The notes under the pieces were generated by a model. The model was not told where the DNA came from, did not search any database, and saw only the letters and a list, made by a program, of their open reading frames with translations. Below are positions 24,588 through 35,061 of a DNA stretch of 64,000 nucleotides, piece by piece (the stretch's first letter is position 1; each line of letters starts with the position of its first letter). Source of the stretch: Lacimicrobium alkaliphilum (lineage in GTDB: Bacteria; Pseudomonadota; Gammaproteobacteria; Enterobacterales; Alteromonadaceae); contig NZ_CP013650.1 of the NCBI RefSeq assembly GCF_001466725.1, forward strand, positions 1,364,001 through 1,428,000. The letters are read 5' to 3'. Both the position numbers and the translations under genes were made by a program.

Positions 24588-27500
24588 TCAGAGATTTTGT
24601 TGTTTTATCAGCTTGGACAGGTGGCGATTTTCAATCAACAGTCGGGTAAAGCGCTCTGCGCTTAATGGCTTGCTGTACAGGTAGCCTTGTAGCATCTCAC
24701 ACTCATAACGACGCAATATACTTAGCTGCTGTTCTTCTTCTACGCCCTCTGCCACAACCTTAAGGCCAAGGTTATGGGCGATAGTGATAATCGCACTGGT
24801 CATATGCCTGTCCACAGAGCTGGTGGCAATTTCATCAATAAAGGCTTTATCTATCTTAAGCGTGTTCAGCGGGAAGCGCTTAAGATAGGCCAGGGATGAA
24901 TAGCCTGTACCGAAATCATCCAGGGCGAGATGAATACCCATTTCACGAAGGCGCTGCATCAGCTGCAGCGACTGCTCAGGATGCTGCATCAGGGTCCCTT
25001 CGGTGATCTCGCATTCCAGGTGCAGTGCCGACAAGCCGGTTTCTTTTAGCACTTGCTCAATACGTCGATCCAGGTCCGGCAGCTCAAACTGTCGGGCAGA
25101 AATATTGATGGCGACCCGGCCGGTGAACAGCCCTTTCTTAACCCACTCCTGTGTCTGCTCGCAGGCCTTGCGCAGTACAATATCACCGATATCGATAATC
25201 TGTCCGGTCTCTTCGGCCAGCGGAATAAACTGATCCGGGCTGACAATGCCTTTTTCCGGATGTTCGAAACGCACCAGGGCTTCCATGCTGACTAACTGAC
25301 CCGAAGCAATATCGACCTTGGGCTGATAATAGACACTGAACAGATCTTCTTTAATTCCATGTCTGATCAGGTTCTCTATCTGCAACTGGCGTACCGCATT
25401 CTGATTCATTTCACCACTGAAAAACTGGTACTTATTGCCGCCGGCATTCTTGGCAAAATACATGGCGGTATCGGCATTTTTCAACAGTTCCTGCGGGGTT
25501 TTGCCATCCTCCGGGTAAAAAGCGATACCCAGACTGGCACCCAAAACGAACTCCTGACGATTGATGACAAAAGAGCGTGCCATATCATCCAGAATACTCT
25601 GTGCCAGATGGGTGATGCGGTGCACATCGGTAGTGTTTTCAATCAGAATGCTGAATTCGTCGCCACCGAGACGGTAACAGGTGGAGCTGGTACCGGTAAT
25701 CTTCTGCAATCTGTTGGCGATCTGTTTAATCAGCAAATCGCCGGTTTGATGTCCCATGGAATCATTAATCTTTTTGAAATTATCCATATCCATACAAATC
25801 AGGGCATGAGAGGTGGTGCGCCTGATCAGGTTCTGGTGGCTGGCCTGGAAAAATGAACGGTTTGGCAGGCCGGTCAGCGTATCGGTGTTGGCCAGCTGCA
25901 ACAGTTCTTTTTCTGTCTGCTTGCGCGAGGTGATGTCGGAGAACACACCGACAAAGTGACTGACATTACCATTTTCATCATGAATGGCGTCGATATTGAG
26001 ATCGATCTCATAACGCTCATTACCATGGCGTGTTGATTCAATTTCACCACTCCAGTTGCCTTTCTGTTTCAGCGCCTTGCGCACCTCTTCGGTGAAGGCT
26101 GGCGGGTACTGCTCGAAATTCAGATAACTGGCAAGGGCTTTTTGTTTAGTCTCACCGGTATGATGACAATAAGCCTGATTCACAGAAACGATTCTGAAAC
26201 TGGTGTCGGTAATAAAAACGCCGTCTGAAATGGTTTCGATAGAGCGTTTAAACAGGCGAAGCTGCTCTTCTGCTTCTTTAAGATGACTGATATTTTTCAG
26301 GGTGCCTGTCATTCTCAACGGCTTCTTGTCCGCTGACCAGGTAACGACTTTACCCCTGTCGAGTAACCAGACCCACTTTCCGCTGAAGTTCTTTACCCGG
26401 TAGGTGATTTCATAAAACTCACTCTGTCCCTGCAGGTGTTCAGCCAGTGTCTCACGGACTCTGGAGATATCTGAGGGATGAATATTTGAGGGTAACTCGG
26501 TGACTACCCGTTGATTATCCTGTGGAAAATCCATAATACCCCAGATATTGGAACGGAAAACTTCCCCTTTGGGGATATCCCAGTCCCAGAGTTCGTCGCC
26601 GCTGCTCCACAGCGTCAGCTTCAGACGCTCTTCACTGTCCTGTACTCGCTTCTGACTATTCCTACGGTGCTGATATTGATTGTACCAATAGCTGAGGATT
26701 AAAAAGCCACACAGGGCATAAATAATCAGTGCATAGCGGTGCAGCCACAATGGCGACTTAATGCGTATTTTTAGCGCCGTAGCCTCAGACCAGGGACCGT
26801 CAAGCTCTCTGGCCTGAACTTTGAAAACATAGTCTCCGAATCCCAGATTAGTAAAACTGGCCTGGCGAATGCGATTATCCGCTTCCAGCCACTGATCAGA
26901 CAGCCCCTGCATCTGATAGCGATAGTTGATGGAATTGGCGTTGACGGGGTTAATCCGGGCAAACCCGAACGAAAACGGGGAGGCGTTATTCTCAAGCGTC
27001 AGTTCCGTTGTGCGGTGAATAGGCTTGTCCAGCGGACTGCCAATATCATTAAGTCCTACCTGCTGATTAAGAATCTGCAATTCAGTAATCGTTGGTTTCA
27101 AGTCGGTGGCTTTAACTGAATCTGAAAGCCTTTCCGGCCTGAATACATGAAAGCCATTGGTGCCGCCAAAAAGAATATTGCCATTTCTGGTAATCAGCCC
27201 GGCTGACTCATTCAGTTCATTGTAATCGAGTTGCGCCCTTGAAATATGCCGGACTATTTTGCCATCCCTAAGGGCTATCTGGTCTATCCCCCGGAAGGTT
27301 GCCACCCATAAATATTCTTTATCTAATAACATGGTCAGCACCACATTATCAGACAAGCCGTTATCTTTATTAAAATGCTGAACCGGTTGGTATGTCTCTT
27401 TATCCAGTTTGTACAAACCACTTTTGAGGCTTGAGACCCAGAAATAGTTATCGCCCTCAATTACTGAATTTGCATTAGAGAAAGGTGATGAATCCTGAAC

Positions 27501-29084
27501 TGATTGAGTGAGTAAATGATTGAACTGTTGGGTCTCCAGATTAAACAAGCTTATGTTGCTGTTAGATATCAGCCACACATTTCCTTTGCTGTCCACTATG
27601 TCAGGTTTTACTAGTTGCCCCTTGCTGTTAGCAACCTGCACACGCTCTACTTCGAAATCCTCCAGTGAGATGGAGGTAACCGTTCCGGCGGATGATAACC
27701 ATGCTTTGTTAGCTGCCAAATTGATATTTTCAATTAATTCGCCGGCCAGAAGATGCTTTACCTGAACAGGAGCTTTATCTTTTGCCAGTTGATAAACAAA
27801 CACGCCATCAATTGTTGCCAACCAGATTCTGTCTTTCTCATCGATCGACATATCCCAAATAGAGTGAGAAAAGTCCTTTAGGAAATGTGTAAACTCACCC
27901 GTATTAGGATCAAACAGGTTAAGTCCACCAAATTGTGTAGCTATCCAGATATTACCATCTCCCGACTCCGACAGTGCCCATACCATGTTGTCAGACAACG
28001 CGATATTACTTTGGGGGATGGATTCATAATGTTTAATAAAGGCGGCGTTCTCATTAAATCTGTGTAGACCACCGGAATAACTACCCAGCCATAGACTACC
28101 TTTGCTATCAACAAACAGTCTAAAAATATATCGGCTGCGCAGAGATACCAAAGCGTCGTTATTCTGACCGATGGTCAGACTGTTATTTGTGTCAGGGGTT
28201 AATATGCTTAGACCTTCCGTGGTACCAATCCAGATATCTCCATTTTGTCCTTGTGCCAGAGTGCGCACTGTATAACCTGGTAATGAGGGGGATGACAGAG
28301 GGCTAAGAGATTTTACCAATTTCAGATTCTTGTCCAGCACAAAAACCCCCTGTTCTGTTGCCAGCCAGAGTTGGTTATCAACTTTTAAGACATCAAGTAG
28401 AGTGCGTGCTGGTATGACGAGTTCCCATGGATTATCGCCATTCAACTCATATAGTTTATTGTCAATTTGGTCTAGGATCCGGATTCCATGACCATAACTT
28501 CCTAACAACAATCGGTTGTGTTCTTCTTTGACTACTGTTATTTCGGGAAAATGCTCGGTTCCTGCCAAGTTAACAATACTGAAATTATCAGATTGTTCAT
28601 GATATTCGTAAATATGGGATTCATCAGTGATCCACAGAGTCTGTTCTGAGGTTTCTGTGATTGTCCAAATCTTCCCACCTTTTAGGTTACTGTTTTGGCT
28701 GGTGTAACGGCGAAAATTATCACTATCTGGGGAGTAGCGGGCCAGTCCTTTTTCGGTACCTACCCACAATCTTTCCTTTTGGTCGATAAACAATTTTCGT
28801 ACAAACTTATTCGGCAGGCTGGAAGGATCATCCGGATTATGACGATACTGCTTAAACTTATAACCATCGAAACGATTAAGTCCGTCAGCAGTGGCAACCC
28901 AGATAAAACCTTGTTTGTCTTCAATAATATCGATAACAGTAGATTGGGTAAGGCCCTCGGCGACAGAGTAATTGTCAAATTGCAGCGCAGAAATATCCGT
29001 TGTGGCAGCGGCTGTCAGGGGATAACAGCCGAGCATAGTCAGAACTGACAATAAACAAGCCAGATTAGTCAACGAAACACGCAA
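24588..29084 (-). CDS. Beta-propeller sensor with PAS, GGDEF and EAL domains
   Basis: The 1498-residue product has a signal sequence (about 1-27), then about 14 propeller-type repeats with the recurring GxIWIATxxGLNRFD pattern (Reg_prop type, about 35-690). A Y_Y_Y-like beta domain follows (about 700-775), one membrane helix (ALIIYALCGFLILSYWY), two PAS/PAC units, a GGDEF domain with an intact GGDEF at about 1140-1144, and an EAL domain with SMEAL at about 1266-1270 plus the DDFGTGYSS metal-binding loop. It senses a periplasmic ligand, perhaps a polysaccharide, and sets the cyclic-di-GMP level; both catalytic motifs look intact. No partner transporter or polysaccharide lyase is nearby. Confidence 0.92.
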   Translation of the reverse strand: MRVSLTNLACLLSVLTMLGCYPLTAAATTDISALQFDNYSVAEGLTQSTVIDIIEDKQGFIWVATADGLNRFDGYKFKQYRHNPDDPSSLPNKFVRKLFIDQKERLWVGTEKGLARYSPDSDNFRRYTSQNSNLKGGKIWTITETSEQTLWITDESHIYEYHEQSDNFSIVNLAGTEHFPEITVVKEEHNRLLLGSYGHGIRILDQIDNKLYELNGDNPWELVIPARTLLDVLKVDNQLWLATEQGVFVLDKNLKLVKSLSPLSSPSLPGYTVRTLAQGQNGDIWIGTTEGLSILTPDTNNSLTIGQNNDALVSLRSRYIFRLFVDSKGSLWLGSYSGGLHRFNENAAFIKHYESIPQSNIALSDNMVWALSESGDGNIWIATQFGGLNLFDPNTGEFTHFLKDFSHSIWDMSIDEKDRIWLATIDGVFVYQLAKDKAPVQVKHLLAGELIENINLAANKAWLSSAGTVTSISLEDFEVERVQVANSKGQLVKPDIVDSKGNVWLISNSNISLFNLETQQFNHLLTQSVQDSSPFSNANSVIEGDNYFWVSSLKSGLYKLDKETYQPVQHFNKDNGLSDNVVLTMLLDKEYLWVATFRGIDQIALRDGKIVRHISRAQLDYNELNESAGLITRNGNILFGGTNGFHVFRPERLSDSVKATDLKPTITELQILNQQVGLNDIGSPLDKPIHRTTELTLENNASPFSFGFARINPVNANSINYRYQMQGLSDQWLEADNRIRQASFTNLGFGDYVFKVQARELDGPWSEATALKIRIKSPLWLHRYALIIYALCGFLILSYWYNQYQHRRNSQKRVQDSEERLKLTLWSSGDELWDWDIPKGEVFRSNIWGIMDFPQDNQRVVTELPSNIHPSDISRVRETLAEHLQGQSEFYEITYRVKNFSGKWVWLLDRGKVVTWSADKKPLRMTGTLKNISHLKEAEEQLRLFKRSIETISDGVFITDTSFRIVSVNQAYCHHTGETKQKALASYLNFEQYPPAFTEEVRKALKQKGNWSGEIESTRHGNERYEIDLNIDAIHDENGNVSHFVGVFSDITSRKQTEKELLQLANTDTLTGLPNRSFFQASHQNLIRRTTSHALICMDMDNFKKINDSMGHQTGDLLIKQIANRLQKITGTSSTCYRLGGDEFSILIENTTDVHRITHLAQSILDDMARSFVINRQEFVLGASLGIAFYPEDGKTPQELLKNADTAMYFAKNAGGNKYQFFSGEMNQNAVRQLQIENLIRHGIKEDLFSVYYQPKVDIASGQLVSMEALVRFEHPEKGIVSPDQFIPLAEETGQIIDIGDIVLRKACEQTQEWVKKGLFTGRVAINISARQFELPDLDRRIEQVLKETGLSALHLECEITEGTLMQHPEQSLQLMQRLREMGIHLALDDFGTGYSSLAYLKRFPLNTLKIDKAFIDEIATSSVDRHMTSAIITIAHNLGLKVVAEGVEEEQQLSILRRYECEMLQGYLYSKPLSAERFTRLLIENRHLSKLIKQQNL

Positions 29085-29098
29085 AGGACACCTTTGTG

Positions 29099-29112
29099 GC
29101 AGCGTACGCTGC
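29099..29112. promoter_or_regulatory. 14-bp perfect palindrome before the propeller/GGDEF/EAL gene
   Basis: GCAGCGTACGCTGC is an uninterrupted palindrome 15 bases upstream of the start codon of the gene at 24588-29084. It could be an operator or the base of a leader structure. The remaining intergenic stretch (29113-29259) shows no clear element. Confidence 0.35.
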
Positions 29113-29259
29113 TTTTTATAATAATTTTAGTGTTTCACCTTCAGTCATCCTTAACCCGAATATAGATCGCGCTATCCCGCTGCGCATAAGGCGTAAGGCT
29201 TCCTAAAGTAAAAGATGTTGGCATGCAAGTCAAAGAATATGCTGCTAAAAGCAGGGGCT

Positions 29260-32028
29260 TTATGGCACCAGAGCGGCATTTGCCTTGAAATTGGTCATAT
29301 TGCTGATCATTTGCCCTGCCAGTGAAGTGTGGCTGAGTTGGGTGGGTTGGCTATAAAGCAATACCTGAGCGGGATGCTCTTTGTTGATCTGCTGTCTGAA
29401 AAAATCGGCCACTTGCGCCCTGCTGATATCCTGAATTTGAGCACTTAATCTGTGTTGCTGATTGAACTCATAGTCCTGATTGCCAATCGCAAGCCACAGA
29501 CGCTGACTGCGCATCGATAAACTGGTGTCACGGGCGATTAATTGTTTGCTGATACTGGACTTAACCCCTTGCCATTCCTGTTCTGCTATAGACAGCATCA
29601 GCTCGGGTCCTTTAAGTAAAAAGTCGTCAATGTGCATCACCAGCTCTTCCAGTGAGTAATTTGGTGACTGAATATAAAAGCCAACACCGGGGTGCTGGTT
29701 ATAGGGCATATATCCTGAACCCACTACATAGCCCAGTTGTTTTTCAGTGCGTAGCTGGTTGAAAAAGGGGCCGGCCAGCAACTGTTCAGTAAGTATCGTG
29801 CTGGCGATACTGGTAATGCTGTTATCCGGAGATTGCAGATAAAGCAATACCGCATTCTCGCCAGGTTGGCAGCGCACCGGCAAAAGATACCGCTGTGCAG
29901 ACTCGAGACTGACAATCCGGCGCGCAATGGCAGACATAGGTTGTACGTCTCTCAGCACTTTTGTATTTATGTTATCGGCAAACTGACGTGCCTCGGTTTC
30001 TGTGAAGTCGCCGTAGGCAAAACCATCGAGGTGCATCTTCTCTAAAATACGACCTTGCATTGTCCGCATGGTGTCTGGAGTGGCTGAGTCCAGAATTGGC
30101 AGCATCTCCAGAGGTGAGTCTGACAATGGCTGCAACAGTACTGACAGGCGGGTAAATAGCCTGTTGATTGGTTTGTTCAGCAGGTTATTCTGCATCGCCT
30201 GCCATTGTCTTGCTCTGGCCCGTTCAAATTGGCTGTCGCTGAAGTCAAACCGGATCACATCCAGCAGCATTTTCTCAGCCAACTCAAACTGTCTGTCACT
30301 AAAGCCGCTGGTATGCAGGGAAAAGCCTCCCTGATGCGCATAAAAATGAAAATTCAGCCCGGCGATCATGGCCTGATAATAATTCTGGCTGAGTTTTTCC
30401 TGCACAATGCTGGTCCAGATACGTTTATAGCACCGCAACTCAGGATCGTTCTCAATGGCGCCGCTGTCGAAGGACAGATACAGCTCCCCCTTTGGCTGTT
30501 TGAAATCGGGGTCCTGACCAAACCAGAATTTGAAGCCCTTGTCACTAATCAGTGGCTGTGGCAGATGGAATTCGGGATTGGCGCGTCCGGGCTCGGTGCG
30601 TACGCAAAGATAAGGATTGGCCTCTGGCAGCTTCATTGACGCAGGCACCGGGGCATCAAGCAATTGTTGGCGCAGAGGCGCGGAGAGTTTCTCTACGGCA
30701 TACGGGGTAGAGTACCAGCGAGCCTCCCGGTTCGTTTTCAGCTCCGGCATAATCAGTTTCAAACGCATATTATCCGGATTCATCTGTGCCAGTAATGAGC
30801 TGACCAGCTCCGGCTCATAGCTCTCCATCAGATAGTCTCCTATCAGGACATGCTCAGCAGGATAATGATGCATTTGTACGGAAAGGTTTGATGCCATATC
30901 CATGGCTTTGGGTTTATCATGAAAGTCGAAGGCCAGTTGATTGAACTGTTTTCTTTCATCGAATCGCCAGGGGCTGACCCCCTCAGTTTTGATTAATTGC
31001 AGATAGGCGAAAACATCTGACAATACTTTTGGCCACTGTTCGGCTCCTTGCGCAGTCAGCTGAAGGTTAATATTAAAGTCTTTAAAATTGCTACCCTGAA
31101 TGCCACCGCCGGCACTTAGATTGGTCGCCAGGCCTTGTTTTTTAAGATGATAAAGCAGGCTGCCCTGACCTTCGTCCCCAATCAGATGACTCAGCAGATA
31201 GAGCGGTTTGCTGCGGTAATAGGGTTGTACATCGGGCAGGGCAAAGGTGACGATCATCCGTCTGGCGGTCTTAATCGGCACCACTTTGAGAATTAATCCG
31301 AGCTGCTCGGGTAAATACAGTGGCGGCAATTCGTTGGGCGCAGAGGCTTCTTGTCCGCCAGATATAGACTCAAAATAGTTGCATACCATGCTCTTGCTCT
31401 GACTGAGGGGTAAATCGGAAACCACACACAGAGTGATATTGCTGGCCCGATAATGTTCAGTGTGCATTGTCTCCAGCATGTTTTTCAGCTCAGAGCTGCT
31501 GAAGCGGGAAAAAACCTGCAGGTTGCCGACCGAAAACTTGCTGAAAGGATGCTCAGGATTACAGGTTTCTTTGTGTACCTGGTACAGGCAGCGCAGGTCG
31601 TCCTGTTGTTTGAGACGGAATTCCGCGTCAATGGACTGCGTTTCAGATTCAATATTAGTGGCGGAAAACTCAGGGCGTTGCAGCATCGCAGCAAATTGGG
31701 CCAGTGCGGGTTCCAGACCTTGTGTCAGCACATCAAAATAAAAGCTTGAGTGTTCAGTACCCGTCCAGGCATTAACATGTCCCCCCCATGAAGACAGGTA
31801 ATCCGCCAGATGGTTGGGGCTGTTATAGCCTTCACATCCCAGAAACAGCATATGTTCAAGCAGGTGTGACAGACCTTCGCAGTCTGCGGGATCCTGAAAG
31901 TGTCCCATAGCAATAGTTGCCGAAACCGCAGACTTTCTGGTGTCGGTGTCTTCTACCAGTAAAACGCGCAAGCCATTAGCCAGGGTTAAATGCTGGTAGC
32001 GGCATTGATCATGTTTGCTTTGAATCAC
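29260..32028 (-). CDS. M16 family zinc peptidase (insulinase/pitrilysin-like)
   Basis: The 922-residue product has the inverted zinc motif HLLEH (55-59, in LSHLLEHMLFLGCEGY) and, about 76 residues on, the third ligand Glu in the AEFR region after ESETQSID. Four consecutive M16 domains make up the length, as in pitrilysin and insulin-degrading enzyme; the C-terminal pair has lost the motif, as usual. There is no signal sequence (it starts MIQSKHDQCRYQHLTL), so it is probably cytoplasmic, unlike the periplasmic E. coli protease III. It degrades peptides. It stands alone, divergent from sixA. Confidence 0.92.
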   Translation of the reverse strand: MIQSKHDQCRYQHLTLANGLRVLLVEDTDTRKSAVSATIAMGHFQDPADCEGLSHLLEHMLFLGCEGYNSPNHLADYLSSWGGHVNAWTGTEHSSFYFDVLTQGLEPALAQFAAMLQRPEFSATNIESETQSIDAEFRLKQQDDLRCLYQVHKETCNPEHPFSKFSVGNLQVFSRFSSSELKNMLETMHTEHYRASNITLCVVSDLPLSQSKSMVCNYFESISGGQEASAPNELPPLYLPEQLGLILKVVPIKTARRMIVTFALPDVQPYYRSKPLYLLSHLIGDEGQGSLLYHLKKQGLATNLSAGGGIQGSNFKDFNINLQLTAQGAEQWPKVLSDVFAYLQLIKTEGVSPWRFDERKQFNQLAFDFHDKPKAMDMASNLSVQMHHYPAEHVLIGDYLMESYEPELVSSLLAQMNPDNMRLKLIMPELKTNREARWYSTPYAVEKLSAPLRQQLLDAPVPASMKLPEANPYLCVRTEPGRANPEFHLPQPLISDKGFKFWFGQDPDFKQPKGELYLSFDSGAIENDPELRCYKRIWTSIVQEKLSQNYYQAMIAGLNFHFYAHQGGFSLHTSGFSDRQFELAEKMLLDVIRFDFSDSQFERARARQWQAMQNNLLNKPINRLFTRLSVLLQPLSDSPLEMLPILDSATPDTMRTMQGRILEKMHLDGFAYGDFTETEARQFADNINTKVLRDVQPMSAIARRIVSLESAQRYLLPVRCQPGENAVLLYLQSPDNSITSIASTILTEQLLAGPFFNQLRTEKQLGYVVGSGYMPYNQHPGVGFYIQSPNYSLEELVMHIDDFLLKGPELMLSIAEQEWQGVKSSISKQLIARDTSLSMRSQRLWLAIGNQDYEFNQQHRLSAQIQDISRAQVADFFRQQINKEHPAQVLLYSQPTQLSHTSLAGQMISNMTNFKANAALVP

Positions 32029-32122
32029 CAGTTGTCATGCCTTCGGGGGTGTTTACAGGTTATGAAATAGGATAATCTATGCAATTGCAACTCCATTGCA
32101 GTTTTCAGGATATTTCAAGTTA

Positions 32123-32587
32123 ATGCAAATCTTCATTATGCGTCATGGTGAGGCACAAAGCCGTTTTTCCCAGGATGCCAGCCGGGAGCTTACGCCCCTG
32201 GGGCAAGCCGAGTCTGTTGCTACGGGCAAGTGGCTTAGCCAGAGTGCTGAACAGGTCAGTTTGGCTATTGTCAGTCCCTATGTCCGGGCGCGGCAAACGC
32301 TCAGGTCTGTGCAGCGTCAGGTGCCGGTGACAGAAGTGATGCAAACCGAAGATGTAACCCCTTATGGCGATGCGACAGACTTTCGTGACTACCTTCGGGC
32401 GTTGATTGAAACCCGGCCAGAGCTGACCAGTATACTTATTGTCAGCCATATGCCTTTTGTCAGCGCTCTGGTTGATGCTCTGTGCCAGCAACAGCATTCG
32501 TTGCTCTTTGCAACGGCCGGTGTCGCCGAACTCAGTTTTGATGTCAGCTCGGCACAGGCTAATCTGGTTCGTCAGTATATTCCCTGA
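32123..32587 (+). CDS. sixA: Phosphohistidine phosphatase SixA
   Basis: The ATG at 32123 gives a 154-residue protein starting MQIFIMRHGEAQS, the RHG motif of the histidine phosphatase superfamily with phospho-acceptor His8. VSPYVRARQTLRSV (a SPxxRAxQT signature) and VSHMPFVSALVDAL give the second catalytic His. The short length and lack of a lid domain are typical of SixA, which dephosphorylates the HPt domain of sensor kinases or of PTS-Ntr components. An earlier TTG in frame (32096) is not needed. Confidence 0.92.
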   Translation: MQIFIMRHGEAQSRFSQDASRELTPLGQAESVATGKWLSQSAEQVSLAIVSPYVRARQTLRSVQRQVPVTEVMQTEDVTPYGDATDFRDYLRALIETRPELTSILIVSHMPFVSALVDALCQQQHSLLFATAGVAELSFDVSSAQANLVRQYIP

Positions 32588-32672
32588 CAAAGTTGTTAAC
32601 CCTGAACAAATTGCTAACTTTTTCTTCAGCTTCGCGGGCGACTTCCGATAAAGAGCAGAGGAGGGGAGAGGC

Positions 32673-32885
32673 ATGTCAGGTAAAACACTACCTGCTTATT
32701 TGCAGCAGGTGTTGGAAAATCATATTGAGCAGTCAGATCTGGTGCGGGATAAAGAACTGGAAGATATCTTCAGTGGTTTAACGCGCCTGAACGATAATGT
32801 TGAGCGACTCAAGTCCATTATTCTCAAACGCAGGGAAGAGGCTGACAGGGCCGCACAATCCGCCTCGGAGAAAAACAAAGACTAG
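32673..32885 (+). CDS. Small coiled-coil protein
   Basis: The 70-residue product starts at an ATG with GGAGGGGAGAGGC directly upstream. It is highly charged and helical: KELEDIFSGLTRLNDNVERLKSIILKRREEADRAAQSA forms a likely coiled coil. No family recognised. It shares its last four bases with the last bases of the CNNM/CorC gene on the other strand. Confidence 0.65.
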   Translation: MSGKTLPAYLQQVLENHIEQSDLVRDKELEDIFSGLTRLNDNVERLKSIILKRREEADRAAQSASEKNKD

Positions 32886-34183
32886 TTGTTCTGATTTTCT
32901 GCCTTATTGTCAGTTGGGGTCTGATAAAAGGTTGGCATTACGCGTACAGATTTCACCATATTCTCATTGTTTTCAATGATCTCCAGTGGGTAACCTGCGA
33001 TCCTGCAGCACAGATTCACCTGGGGAATTTCCTCAAAATGCTCAATGATTAAGCCATTCAGTGTTTTTGGGCCCTCGGTGGGGAACTGCCAACCCATTTC
33101 TTTGTTGAGGTCGCGGATATTGGCGCTGCCATCAACCAGCACACTGCCGTCTGACTCAAGATTCACCTCTTTGCTGTGTGTGGGCAAAATAGTGGTGGTG
33201 AAATCACCCACAATCTCTTCGAGAATATCTTCCAGCGTTACCAGCCCCTGAATATCTCCATACTCGTCTACTACCAGACCGATGCGCTCTTTGGCCGCCT
33301 GGAATTTGTATAACAGTGTATGCAGAGGAGTAGATTCAGGGGTGAAATAAATTTCCCGTACCGCCCTCAGTAAGCTGGCTTTGGAAAACTCATCTTTAGT
33401 CAGTAATTTAAGCGCGTCGCGCATATGCAAAAAGCCAACAGCGTCATCAATATTGTCGCGATATAACAATACCCGAGTGTGCTGCGAATGAAACAACTGC
33501 TTTTGAATAGACTTCCAGTCATCGTTAACATCAATAGCGACAATCTCATTTCTTGGGATCATGATGTCTTCGGCGGTGACTTTTTCCAGATCCAGTATGC
33601 CCACCAACATCTCCTGGTGCTGTTTGGGGATCATGGCGCCCGCCTCATGTACGACGGTGCGAAGTTCCTCACGACTGAGGCTGTCTCCACCACTGCTGGC
33701 CGGGTTGATTCGAAACAGGATTAAAATGCCGTTGGTAAAACCGTTGATGATGTAGACCAGCGGATAGAAGATTTTCAGCAGAGGTAAAAGAATAAAAGAG
33801 CTTGGGAAGGATATTTTTTCAGGATACAGCGCTGCCAGGGTTTTCGGGGTAACCTCTGCAAACACCAGTATCACTAGTGTCAGTGCAAAGGTCGCAATAG
33901 CGATACCAATATCCCCGAACAGTCGCATCCCAATGATCGTTGCCACTGCCGACGCTGCGATATTGACCAGATTGTTGCCAATAAGAATGAGACCGATCAG
34001 CCGATCGGGTCTTAGCAACAGTTTATGCACTCTCCTGGCGCCGCTGTGATCTTCTTTAACCAGATGCTTGAGCCGATATCTGTTTATCGACATCATGCCG
34101 GTTTCCGAGCTGGAGAAATATGCAGAGAGTACAATTAAGACGGTCAGCAGAATAAATAGCGAACCGGTGGTGATTTCGTCCAA
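32882..34183 (-). CDS. CNNM/CorC (HlyC/CorC) family membrane protein
   Basis: The 433-residue product has an N-terminal DUF21 membrane domain with about four helices (about 1-190), starting LTVLIVLSAYFSSSETGMMSINRYRLKHL, the signature of the family. A pair of CBS domains follows (about 205-330), with EDIMIPRNEIVAIDV and AKERIGLVVDEYGDIQGLVTLEDILEEIVG, and a C-terminal CorC_HlyC domain (about 345-425). It is the YfjD-type of this family and is thought to move or sense Mg2+ or Na+. It is the second gene of a unit with ypjD, 83 bp downstream of it. Confidence 0.93.
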   Translation of the reverse strand: MDEITTGSLFILLTVLIVLSAYFSSSETGMMSINRYRLKHLVKEDHSGARRVHKLLLRPDRLIGLILIGNNLVNIAASAVATIIGMRLFGDIGIAIATFALTLVILVFAEVTPKTLAALYPEKISFPSSFILLPLLKIFYPLVYIINGFTNGILILFRINPASSGGDSLSREELRTVVHEAGAMIPKQHQEMLVGILDLEKVTAEDIMIPRNEIVAIDVNDDWKSIQKQLFHSQHTRVLLYRDNIDDAVGFLHMRDALKLLTKDEFSKASLLRAVREIYFTPESTPLHTLLYKFQAAKERIGLVVDEYGDIQGLVTLEDILEEIVGDFTTTILPTHSKEVNLESDGSVLVDGSANIRDLNKEMGWQFPTEGPKTLNGLIIEHFEEIPQVNLCCRIAGYPLEIIENNENMVKSVRVMPTFYQTPTDNKAENQNN

Positions 34184-34266
34184 AAAGGATTCCTGTTTAG
34201 TTTTCTGAACCGGCTGCTAACAGCCATGCCCTTCTCATCAGACCAGGGAGTGTGCCAAACTTGCCA

Positions 34267-35061
34267 TCACATTCCCAGCAAAACTTCTTTTACGAACCGA
34301 CTGCCAAAATATGCCAGAGTCAGAATCAATGCGCCAGTCACTGTGCCGATGATGATGGGTCTGCCGCGCCAGCCCAGTTTATGGTGGCCAAGTAGCAAAA
34401 TGCTGAACAGCAGCCAGGCAATCAGTGACAGCAGGGTTTTGTGGGCCTGATGCTGGGCAAACATATCATCCAGAAACACAAAGCCGCTGATCAGCGACAG
34501 GGTGAGTATCGCCGTGCCGATCAGCAGCAATCTGAAGAAGATCCTTTCCACTATCATCAGTGGCGGCAGTGAGGAGTGCAGCAGCGATACCTGTTTGTGT
34601 TTCAGCCTGAAATTAATATAGGACAGCTGCAGCGCGTATAACATGCTGATCATCAGACAGCCATAGGCAAACAATGCCAGGGTGATATGAGCAATCAGTG
34701 CCGGGCGCATATCGATATATATCACATAGGAATCGGGAATGAGCTGATTGATCAACACCACTATTGCTGCAAAACCGTACACCATCGGCAGGAGCAGGGC
34801 ATTGGGCAGACTGAATGAGGCGATAGTCATCGACAGGGTAATCATCAACGCCACCAGTGACGCTACGTTAAGGATACTCATATTCTGGCCGGAGCCACTG
34901 AATATACCGTCGAGCACCAGCACCAGGTGGGCTATTACTGCAAGACTTCCCACCAGGATTGACAGCTTATGTTTTGGCCCTTCATGGTGAAATAATCTGG
35001 CGCTGATATGGCCTGTGGCGATCAGGTAAAGAGCACAAACGGCCAGTGCCAGTATCAACAT
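34267..35061 (-). CDS. ypjD: YpjD-like cytochrome c assembly family inner-membrane protein
   Basis: The 264-residue product has eight hydrophobic helices of the CcsA/CcmC superfamily, with the tryptophan-poor variant found in YpjD. GFVFLDDMFAQHQAHKTLLSLIAWLLF near the end holds the conserved His region. The gene lies divergent from ffh, as in Escherichia coli and many gammaproteobacteria, and upstream of a CorC-type gene. Its role is not settled; a link to transport or cytochrome assembly is suggested only by the family. Confidence 0.88.
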   Translation of the reverse strand: MLILALAVCALYLIATGHISARLFHHEGPKHKLSILVGSLAVIAHLVLVLDGIFSGSGQNMSILNVASLVALMITLSMTIASFSLPNALLLPMVYGFAAIVVLINQLIPDSYVIYIDMRPALIAHITLALFAYGCLMISMLYALQLSYINFRLKHKQVSLLHSSLPPLMIVERIFFRLLLIGTAILTLSLISGFVFLDDMFAQHQAHKTLLSLIAWLLFSILLLGHHKLGWRGRPIIIGTVTGALILTLAYFGSRFVKEVLLGM

